Source of the DNA: Fen-1359 sp963710355
Lineage (GTDB): Bacteria > Planctomycetota > Phycisphaerae > Sedimentisphaerales > Anaerobacaceae
DNA length: 64,000 nt
Assembly: GCA_963710355.1 (NCBI GenBank)
Contig: CAVPZU010000003.1
Span: forward strand, 1,104,203 to 1,168,202
Direction of reading: 5' to 3'
Of the stretch, positions 55,612 to 64,000 are shown piece after piece. Below the pieces are notes generated by a model. It made no database searches, was not told where the DNA came from, and saw only the letters and a list, made by a program, of their open reading frames with translations. Position numbers and translations under genes: made by a program. How positions within the stretch are numbered: position 1 is the stretch's first letter; every line of letters starts with the position of its first letter.

Positions 55612-56950
55612 ATGAAAACAGTGCTGACTGTAGCGGCGGTCCTTTTATTAACCACAGCAACAGCGTTTTGCGAAACGAAACCGTCAGGTGAAGTGAGCTC
55701 TTTGACAAGTCAAAAACTGAAAATCGACACAGGAGACACGGCGTGGGTGCTGATGAGCGCTGCGCTTGTGATGCTTATGACGCCTGGGCTGGCGTTCTTT
55801 TATGGCGGGCTGGTCAGACGAAAAAATGTCCTTGGTGTCTTGATGCAATGTTTCATAATACTGGCTGTGCTGAGTGTGCAATGGATATTAATCGGCTACA
55901 GCCTATCATTTTCGCCCGGCAACGGATTTATCGGTTCTTTGAACTGGTTCGGTTTAAGAGGCGTCGGGCTTGAGCCATACGCGGACTATTCGGCCACGAT
56001 TCCGCACCAGGCGTTTATGATTTTTCAGGCTATGTTTGCCGTAATTACACCAGCACTTATTATTGGTGCTTTTGCCGAGAGGATGAAATTTTCAGCCTTT
56101 CTTGATTTTCACACTGCTGTGGGCGACTTTTGTCTATGACCCGGTTGCGCATATGGTCTGGGGAGTTGGCGGATGGCTGAGAAACCTCGGAGTGCTGGAT
56201 TTTGCAGGCGGAACAGTTGTCCATATAAATGCAGGTATTGCCGCTTTGGTGACGGCTATCATTATTGGCAAAAGGAAGGGCTATTGTCATAATCCCACTC
56301 CGCCTCATAACCTGCCCTTCAGCGTCCTCGGTGCTGCGATGCTCTGGTTCGGGTGGTTCGGATTTAATGCGGGCAGTGCACTCGGTGCAAACGGCGTGGC
56401 TGTTAATGCCTTTGTTGTAACCAATACCGCAGGTGCGATAGCGGCTTTGACGTGGGCTTTGCTGGACTTGAAGTTTAACGGTAAACCGACGATGCTTGGG
56501 ACCATCAGCGGCGCCGTTGCAGGGCTTGCGGCAATTACGCCGGCTGCAGGATTTGTCGGACCGGCGGCGGCATTGGTAATTGGTATTGTGGCCAGCATCC
56601 TTTGTTTTATTGCTGTCGGTTTTGTGAAACGTACATTTCATTATGATGATTCGCTGGATGCATTTGGCGTACACGGCATAAGCGGCATTTGGGGAATAAT
56701 AGCAACAGGATTGTTTGCAACCACGGCTATAAATCCTGCCGGCGCCAACGGTCTACTTGCGGGAAATGCAAGACAACTTTTCATTCAACTTGTTGCAGCG
56801 GTCACAACGACAGTTTACGCCTTCATCGGTACATTCATTATATATAAACTGGTGGATGCGATAATCGGTGTGCGGGTTGTCGATGAAGAAGAAGCTATGG
56901 GATTAGACCTGACGCAGCACAACGAACGGGCTTACACAATGTTGGAATAA
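55612..56950 (+). CDS. amt: Ammonium transporter, copy 2, frame-broken
   Basis: Paralogue of the first amt, with its own signal peptide (MKTVLTVAAVLLLTTATAFC). The first frame covers helices to KFSAFL. One extra base at about 56104 (CTTGATTTTC against CTTATCTTC in copy 1) shifts the frame. The rest resumes FTLLWATFVYDPVAHMVWGV and is intact to DLTQHNERAYTMLE. Both pore His motifs are kept (GTVVHINAG and DAFGVHGISG). The joined length is about 446 residues. Followed by its own PII gene. Confidence 0.92.
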
Positions 56951-56989
56951 ATCTTGTCCGCCTTTGGTGGAATTGAAAGGAAATTTGCT

Positions 56990-57332
56990 ATGAGATTGAT
57001 AATCGCTATAATTCAGCCGCACAGACTTGACCAGGTAAAAGAAGAACTATATAAAGAAGAGGTGAACCTGATAACCGTAAGTGAAGTTCTTGGTCACGGC
57101 AGACAAAAAGGTGTTACAGAGGTCTATCGTGGTTTTAAGAGAGACAGGTAATCTTATTCGAAAAATTCGGCTGGAAATCGCTGTTAATGACAATTTTGTG
57201 GAACCGACAATCAGGGCCATTACCAAAGGGGCACAAACCGGGAAAATGGGTGATGGCAAGATTTTTGTGCTGAATCTGGAAGAGTGCATTCGTATTCGCA
57301 CCGGCGAAAGAGGCTCTCTGGCGATAGGTTAG
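56990..57332 (+). CDS. PII nitrogen regulatory protein, copy 2, frame-broken, without Tyr51
   Basis: Close paralogue of copy 1. ATG 56990 gives MRLIIAIIQPHRLDQVKEEL. One extra A near 57136 breaks the frame in the T-loop (VYRGFK/ETGNLIRK). The remainder, through TGKMGDGKIFV and IRTGERG, is intact. As in copy 1, the residue equivalent to Tyr51 is Glu. The joined length is about 113 residues. Confidence 0.9.
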
Positions 57333-57347
57333 AAGTGTGGATATAAA

Positions 57348-57361
57348 GCAAACGCGTTTGC
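57348..57361. promoter_or_regulatory. Perfect 14-bp palindrome upstream of glnA
   Basis: GCAAACGCGTTTGC is fully self-complementary and lies 64 bases before the glnA start. It looks like a dimeric-repressor operator. No sigma-54 promoter with correct GG/GC spacing is present in this gap. Confidence 0.45.
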
Positions 57362-57424
57362 GGGACATAATGCGAGTTGCATAAAGATTAAGCAGTTTTT
57401 GTATTATTGGAAAGGAAATAAAAA

Positions 57425-58837
57425 ATGACGCCGAAAGAGTTTTTTGGGTTTGCTGAAAAGAACAATGCGAAAATGGTTGATTTAAAGTTCACCGACCTTT
57501 TAGGAACGTGGCAGCACTGCACATTCCCAATAGAGTTCCTCGACGAAAAGACACTTAAGGAAGGTCTCGGCTTTGACGGTTCGTCAATACGCGGCTGGAA
57601 GCCGATTCACCAGTCTGATATGATGGCGGTTCCCGACCTGAGCACCGTGGTGATGGACCCGTTTTTCGCCAAACCTACGGTGAGCGTCCTTGCGGACATC
57701 ATCGACCCGATTACCCGCGAAGAGTATAATCGCGACCCGCGTAATATCGCCAGGAAGGCGGCAGAATTTGCGAAAAAGAGCGGGTTGGCGGATACGGCGT
57801 ATTATGGTCCTGAGCCGGAATTTTTTATCTTTGACGAAGTTCGTTACGAACAGAATCAGCATACGGGGATGTATGCTATCGATTCTGCGGAAGGGTCGTG
57901 GAACACCGCCCGTTTTGAAGAGCCGAACCTCGGATATAAACCATCATACAAAGGCGGATATTTCCCCGTAAGCCCGACCGACACCCAGCAGGATATACGG
58001 ACCGAAATGGTCGAGGAAATGCAGAAGGTTGGGATTGTGGTCGAGAAGCACCATCATGAAGTTGCCACCGGCGGACAAGCAGAAATCGATATGCTGTTTG
58101 CGCCGCTGGTTGAGCAGGCAGACAAACTTATGTGGTATAAATACATCGTCAAGAACGTGGCCAAGCGGCATGGCAAAACGGCAACGTTTATGCCGAAGCC
58201 TGTTTTTGAAGATAACGGCAGCGGTATGCATACGCACTTTTCGCTCTGGAAGAAGGGCGTCAACCTGTTCGCAGGCAAATGCTATGCGGGTCTGTCTGAC
58301 ATCGCTATGCATGCGATTGCGGGTCTGATTACCCATGCGCCTGCCATTCTGGCTTTTGCGGCGCCGACGACGAATTCATACCGCCGGCTTGTCCCAGGGT
58401 TCGAGGCGCCGGTGAATCTGTGTATGTCTGCCCGCAACCGTTCGGCGGCCTGCCGCATCCCGATGTACTCGCCGAGCCCGAAGGCCAAAAGAGTTGAGTT
58501 CCGCTGCCCCGACCCGAGCTGCAACGGCTATCTTACTTTTGCCGCAATGCTTATGGCTGCAAACGACGGCATCAAACACAAGCTTGACCCTGGCAAACCG
58601 ATGGATGTGGACGTGTTCGAGCTATCCAAGGCAGAGCTGGCCAAGACCAAGCAGGCGCCCGGCTCTCTCGAAGAGGCAGTCAACGCTCTCGAAAAGGACC
58701 ACAAGTTCCTCACCGAAGGCGGCGTATTTACTGATGACCTGATTGAGACCTGGATACAATGGAAGAGAGAAAAGGAGCTTGACCTGATGGCTCTTCGGCC
58801 GCATCCTTATGAGTTCCATCTGTATTATGATTGTTAA
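57425..58837 (+). CDS. glnA: Glutamine synthetase type I
   Basis: ATP-dependent amidation of glutamate; a dodecamer in the cytoplasm. The 470 residues match the E. coli GSI length. Motifs seen: FDGSSIRGWKPIHQSDMMAV, YGPEPEFFIFD (metal ligands), NGSGMHTHFSLWKKG-like (here DNGSGMHTHFSLWKKG) and the NRSAACRIP Arg site. At the adenylylation position E. coli reads MDKNLYDLPP; here it is MDVDVFELSK, so Tyr397 is Phe. The enzyme should not be controlled by GlnE-type adenylylation. It follows two amt-PII pairs, has AAAGGAAAT upstream and precedes the asparagine-synthetase-like gene. Confidence 0.96.
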   Translation: MTPKEFFGFAEKNNAKMVDLKFTDLLGTWQHCTFPIEFLDEKTLKEGLGFDGSSIRGWKPIHQSDMMAVPDLSTVVMDPFFAKPTVSVLADIIDPITREEYNRDPRNIARKAAEFAKKSGLADTAYYGPEPEFFIFDEVRYEQNQHTGMYAIDSAEGSWNTARFEEPNLGYKPSYKGGYFPVSPTDTQQDIRTEMVEEMQKVGIVVEKHHHEVATGGQAEIDMLFAPLVEQADKLMWYKYIVKNVAKRHGKTATFMPKPVFEDNGSGMHTHFSLWKKGVNLFAGKCYAGLSDIAMHAIAGLITHAPAILAFAAPTTNSYRRLVPGFEAPVNLCMSARNRSAACRIPMYSPSPKAKRVEFRCPDPSCNGYLTFAAMLMAANDGIKHKLDPGKPMDVDVFELSKAELAKTKQAPGSLEEAVNALEKDHKFLTEGGVFTDDLIETWIQWKREKELDLMALRPHPYEFHLYYDC

Positions 58838-58879
58838 AATAAAGAAATTTAGGCCATATTTTAAGGTAAAGGAGAAAAA

Positions 58880-60116
58880 ATGCGCAGTAGTAATGAAGAA
58901 TCCATAAGTCAGAGCCTGTATAATTTTCAGGCGGCGCTGAAAGAGAACGGCCAGACTTTCGATGATTTCATCCGGCAGAATTATACCTCAAAGTGGCGAG
59001 GTGATACATTATATCACGCCTCAGCCATACGGACAACATTTGTCAACGCCATGCATAACTTTCTGACGAACTGCGGACTTTTCAATATGGAGAAGGTATC
59101 AATGAGTCCGTTGACCGACCCGCTTGCGCACGATGTGGAGCATGTTCCTACTATCAGCTACAAAGGGCACGACTACAAGCTGACACATTCAATGATATAC
59201 TCAAAGTTTCTTGCGTGCATGAACCCGAATTTTAAGGGCATCTTTGTGGACTCGCCGAACATCCGCCTCGAAATTGAAAGTCCGACAGGCGTGCAGCGTG
59301 GAAAGTACATCTGTGACTTTTCCCAGATGGATGTTGAGCTGCGGCGTAATCGGGGCGTTTTGCTCGACGAGTATCTGAACAATACCAAGAAGGTGACGGG
59401 GATACTTAAAGAGGATATGGAAAAGGCCCTTAAATTTTTCGAGGAAATGGTTATCCATTCAATGACGCTGTGGCTGATAAAAATGATGAGGACTTGAAGG
59501 CGCTTGGTGTTGCCGTTGAAGTTCCGAAGACGCCCTTTCCAAGGTTCAGGAAGGATAAAGCAGCGGCGAAATATGGCGCCGCCGGCCTTGAGGCCAAATT
59601 AGGACAGGAGGCCGGTTCGCAGTTTTTCTGGATAACCGGCCTGCTGCGTGAAAACTATGACCTGATTTATCCGTATTTAAGACCAGATGGTTCCAAGATA
59701 CCGCTTGCCGATTTTACTTCGGATATGATTTACAATTATGACCTGTGCGCCAGTCCGTCCAGCGTAAAACCGGCAGATACGGCGATACTTACGAGATATT
59801 ATCAGGGGCTATCAGAGAATGGCTGTATGAACCGATTATCGAGAGGCTTATCGACAACAACGTGATTGGTGTGCGGCCGAAGATAATCGATGGCGAGCTG
59901 GAAAATATCGACGAGCTGGGCGGTTACGGCCCCTTTCTTGTGGCTATAGCACAGAAGGACGAAAACGGGAACAGTCTATTCCCCGATACCTTCGGCGGAG
60001 GCATCGGAATCGAACGGACACTGTTTGCCTTAACCAAAGGCGAACAGGTCAAGAAGGTGGATGATGTCACCTTCTTTGGAAAAAACCCGGATTCTCATCC
60101 GATTTTTCTTTACTAA
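58880..60116 (+). CDS. Class II synthetase-like protein, probable asparagine synthetase (AS-AR-like), two frame breaks
   Basis: ATG 58880 lies behind AAAGGAG. The protein lacks the anticodon-binding OB domain. It reads SPLTDPLAHDVEHVP, LTHSMIYSKFLA, SPNIRLEIES and YICDFSQMDVELRR. Motif 3 is GGGIGIERTLFAL. This pattern matches the archaeal AS-AR enzyme, a paralogue of AsnRS that makes asparagine from aspartate and ammonia. The function is inferred from pattern and nitrogen-cluster context. Frames break near 59473 and 59757. Joined it is about 411 residues. An unusual catalytic-only aminoacyl-tRNA synthetase is the alternative. Confidence 0.72.
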
Positions 60117-60154
60117 TTCGCGACAGGCTGTTAGAAAATCGTCGCTTAAAGTCG

Positions 60155-63100
60155 ATGGTTGGTTATTATGAGAATCAAATGGCCAGATTACCCAGAAATC
60201 GGGGTTTGTATGAATCGAGGCACGAGCACGGCGCCTGCGGTATCGGCGCTGTTGTGAACATTTCCGGCCAGCAAGACCATTCGATTATTGAATACGGCAA
60301 AGAGATACTGATAAATCTTCATCACCGCGGAGCGGCAGGAGCCGACGAAACCACAGGGGACGGTGCGGGCATTTTGTTTCAGATTCCACACGAATTTTTT
60401 TTGGACGAATGCCGGAAAATCGGCTTTTCACTTCCTCAACCCTTCAAATACGCTGTTGGTGTTGTATTCGGTTCGAAAGAGTCGGATTTTATCAGAGGCC
60501 GCTGCGATGGGATATTAGAAGAGTCCATTAAACACTATGGAATGAAGGTAATCGGGTGGCGCGATGTGCCTGTATTAAACAATTGTCTCGGGAAGATTGC
60601 GCTGGCAGCGGAACCCTCGATAAGGCAGATTTTTGTCGATGGTCTCGGTCTCGAAGGCGAGGGGTTTGAGCGTCGTCTGTATCTGGCCAGAAAGAGGGCT
60701 GAAAGAGCCGTTATGGGAACGCCCGGCGAGGAGGGAGAAGATTTTTATGTAGCCTCTCTTTCGTGCAGGACTATCTGCTACAAGGGAATGTTTATGGCGT
60801 GGCAGCTTTTTGCGTATTACCCGGACCTTGGGGACGAACGGCTCAAATCTGCGCTGGCTATAGTTCACCAGCGTTACAGCACCAACACATTTCCGAACTG
60901 GTGTCTTGCCCAGCCGTTCCGATGTATCGCTCATAACGGCGAAATCAATACCCTCAGAGGCAATCGCAATGCTATGCTCGCACGACAATCCAAGATGGAA
61001 AGCCCCCTTTTTGGCGACAGCATAAGCGACCTGAATCCTAGCCTGACGCCCACGGGCAGCGATTCGGAATGTTTTGACAATACGGTCGAACTTTTGATTC
61101 GAGCAGGCAGAAGTATGCCTCATTCGATAATGATGATGATTCCGGAGGCATTTGGACAGAGTTATCACATCAGCACAGATAAGCGGGCATTTTACGAGTA
61201 TCACGCCACCATTATGGAGCCGTGGGATGGTCCGGCAGCAATAGTGTTCACTGACGGCCAGATTGTCGGTGGGACTCTGGACCGCAATGGGCTTCGTCCC
61301 TGCCGGTACTCAGTGACGACCGACGGTCTTGTAATTATGGCCAGCGAAACCGGCGTCGTAAAAATCCCGCCTGAAAGAGTCCGACAGAAGGGACGTTTGC
61401 AGCCAGGGCGTATGTTTCTGGTGGATACAGCAGAGGGAAGGATAATTACCGACAATGAGATAAAAAGCAAGGTTGCCCGACAAAGACCATATCGAAGATG
61501 GCTCGAAGAGAATCGAATCGAACTGCGAGGGCTGTTCGATGCACCGAAATTGGTTAAGAGCGACCCTAAGACGATATTTGAAAGAATGCGAGCGTTCGGC
61601 TATACGCGAGAAGAACTGCGGATGATTTTAACTCCGATGGCGCTTAACGGCCAGGAGCCTATCGGTTCGATGGGGAGCGACACGCCGCTTGCGGTATTGT
61701 CGGACAGGCCTCGGTTATTGTTCGATTATTTCAAGCAGGTCTTCGCACAGGTGACTAATCCCGCCATTGACCCTCTTCGGGAGGGTTTGGTTATGAGCCT
61801 GATGATTTATACGGGTAAAAAACGCAACCTGCTCGAAGAGACGCCTCAACACTGCCGGCAGTTGAAGCTGCCGCACCCTGTCCTGACAAATGAAGACCTC
61901 GAACGTTTAAGAACTGTCAGGCGGGATGATTTTAAGGTGGCTACTGTTTCTGCACTCTTTGATTCTGAAGCCGACAATCCCGCAGCAGCATTAAGAAATG
62001 GTTTGAAAGAGCTTGTCGATTCTGCCCAAAGAGCAATTAAAGAGGGGGCATCGCTGGTGATTATCAGCGACCGCGGAATCACACCTGCCAAGGTGCCGAT
62101 TCCATCGCTGCTGGCGGTATCTGCTGTTCATCACAGTTTGCTTGACAGCGGGATGCGTAGCGACGCAGGGTTGATTGTTGAAAGCGGTGAGCCGCGAGAG
62201 GTTATGCATTTTTGTCTTTTGTGCGGCTTCGGATGCAATGCGGTCAACCCGTATTTAGTGTTTGAGGCGCTGGATGAGTTGCACCGGCGGGGTGAGCTGC
62301 CCACAAAGATGGAATCGGTTCAGATAGCGGACAATTACATAGCGGCGGTCAAAAAAGGGATTCTCAAAACAATGAGCAAGATGGGCATCTCAACACTTCG
62401 CAGTTATACGGGCGCCCAACTTTTCGAGGCAATCGGCCTGAATAGCGATTTTATTGACCGGTATTTTTCGGGAGCGAGCTCACGAATCGGCGGGATTGGG
62501 CTTGAAGAAATCGCCAGAGAGGCAATCGCCCGACATCGGTCGGCATTTGGCCAGCCCCGCAGCCCCAGCCGTTTTGCTTCGCAAACCGAAGCAGCAGGGG
62601 CAAACAGCGGGCTCGAACTGGAATTTGGCGGTGAATATCATTTCAGAGTTAACGGCGAGAGGCATCTTTGGAATCCGTTAACAATATCAAAACTGCAGCA
62701 GGCGGTCAGGGCGGAGGACGCAAACGCATATTCACAATACGCAAAAGCAATAAACGAGCAGGGCAACAGCCTTTACACGCTGCGAGGTCTTTTTGAGTTT
62801 GTGCCGGGCAAAGCCATAGATATTAGTGAAGTTGAGAGCGCGAGCGAAATCGTCAAGAGATTCTGCACCGGTGCGATGAGCCACGGCTCAATCAGCAAAG
62901 AGACGCACGAATGCCTCGCTATTGCTATGAACAGGCTGGGTGCGGCAAGCAATACCGGCGAAGGCGGCGAAGACCCTGAGCGATATAATCCGGAGCCCAA
63001 CGGTGACTCAAAGAATTGTGCTATAAAACAGGTTGCCAGCGGCAGATTCGGGGTGACTATAAACTATCTTTTACATGCCCGGGAACTTCAAATCAAGATA

Positions 63101-64000
63101 GCGCAAGTGCAAAGCCCGGAGAGGGAGGGCAACTGCCAGGACATAAGGTGACCGATGAAATTGCGGCTCTTCGATACTCGACGCCGGGCGTGACTCTCAT
63201 ATCGCCTCCGCCTCACCACGATATTTATTCAATCGAGGACCTGGCACAACTTATTTATGACCTCAAATGCGCCAACCCTGATGCAAAGGTTTCCGTAAAG
63301 CTCGTTTCAGAGGTCGGCGTGGGGACTATAGCTGCGGGTGTTGCCAAAGGCGGTGCGGACGAGGTGGTAATTTGCGGCTTTGACGGCGGGACAGGTGCGA
63401 GCCCGCTTTCGTCAATTAAGCATGCGGGTTGTCCCTGGGAGCTTGGATTGGCAGAGACGCAGCAGGTTCTGGTGATGAACGGCTTGCGCGGCAGGGTGAG
63501 AATACAAGTTGATGGCCAGATGAGGACCGGGAGGGACGTCGTTATTGCTGCGATGCTGGGTGCGGACCGTTTTGGTTTTGGGACGGCTGCTCTTGTATCG
63601 CTGGGTTGTGTCTTATTGCGTAAATGTCACGAGGGGGCGTGCCCGTTCGGTATCGGCACACAGGACCCGCAGCTGCGAAAGAGATTTGCAGGCAGGCCGG
63701 AATATGTCGAGAGGTTTATGTTCTTTGTGGCCGAGGAAGTGCGACAGATTATGGCCCAATTAGGTTTTAAGAAATTAGAGGAAATGGTCGGCAGGTCAGA
63801 CCGATTAGCAGTGCGCAAGGCAATTGAGCATTATAAGGCGAAAGGACTGGACTTTATCGCAATATTTTATCAGCCCCCGCACTCAGATGGCGAAGCAATC
63901 CGCTACGAAGGAATTTCGACCAATAAAATCAAAGACCATATTGACTGGCAAATTCTGGAAAAGGCCAAAAAAGCTGTTGAAAACAAGAAAAAGATGGTCA
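60155..64000 (+). CDS. gltB: Glutamate synthase large subunit, frame-broken, 3' end outside window
   Basis: Makes glutamate from glutamine and 2-oxoglutarate. Start is ATG 60155 or 60179; neither has a clear ribosome-binding site. The amidotransferase Cys is in HEHGACGIG, which is processed to the N-terminus in this family. VIHQRYSTNTFPNW-like (IVHQRYSTNTFPNW) and LRPCRYSVT are clear. The frame breaks near 63108 (IAQ/GAKPGEGGQLPGHKV). The synthase domain follows, with GFDGGTGASPLSS. The iron-sulfur Cys pattern CVLLRKCHEGACP (CX5CX4C) is present. The C-terminal GXGXG domain lies beyond the window. It closes the nitrogen-assimilation run with glnA. Confidence 0.93.

Noticed and set aside
57333..57424. 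Sigma-54 promoter before glnA (TTGCA at 57377)
   Set aside because: There is no GG dinucleotide at the required 12-base offset, so the -24 element is missing.

Overview
The window reads as a chromosome segment of an anaerobic planctomycete, most likely a Phycisphaerae/Sedimentisphaerales-like lineage. This placement is an inference. It rests on the L17 protein with a Lys/Ala-rich tail, a Zn-lidded adenylate kinase, a tyrosine recombinase with a GFGCTDC box, a conserved unknown of planctomycete type, PEP-CTERM-like remnants, a probable Re-citrate synthase and an energy-converting hydrogenase. Coding density is high and base composition is moderate.

Layout. 1-6.4 kb: end of the spc operon and the alpha operon (secY, adk, map, infA, rpmJ, rpsM, rpsK, rpsD, rpoA, rplQ), then a HIT protein. 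6.4-20 kb: initiator tRNA-Met, OPT transporter, HEFGH-type peptidase lipoprotein, tRNA-Leu(UAA), Re-citrate-synthase-like enzyme, HAD phosphatase, thrC, a flavin reductase/UbiA pair, mnmG, a radical SAM protein and nadD. 20-21.8 kb: a 20-residue lysine-rich peptide, a strong terminator and lysA. 21.8-29.9 kb: small accessory genes, a GH10-like protein lacking a catalytic glutamate, a short planctomycete-type cluster and a homocysteine methyltransferase domain. 29.9-33.5 kb: gyrA and holA. 33.5-48.05 kb: about 14 kb bounded by direct copies of an integrase 3' end plus an HTH remnant. It encloses a divergent membrane pyrophosphatase and a 12-gene [NiFe]-hydrogenase operon with a complex-I-like membrane arm; the full-length integrase gene lies at the right edge. 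48.2-64 kb: a nitrogen-assimilation region.

In the nitrogen region a NifA/NtrC-type activator sits directly upstream of a KaiC-like/ATP-grasp protein. Divergent to them are two sigma-54-type promoters preceded by TACA-N4-TGTA motifs. The promoters precede an outer-membrane protein, amt and PII, and then a second amt and PII. glnA, an asparagine-synthetase-like class II synthetase and gltB follow. Both PII proteins lack the uridylylated tyrosine and GlnA lacks the adenylylated tyrosine, so control may rest on transcription and ligand binding rather than on the enteric covalent cascade.

About two dozen single-base frame breaks interrupt otherwise conserved genes. They are especially dense in the hydrogenase operon (roughly 38-42 kb). 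Conservation continues across each break without degraded codons, so many are probably sequence errors, but that cannot be settled from one sequence. Frame-broken genes are annotated over their full extent.
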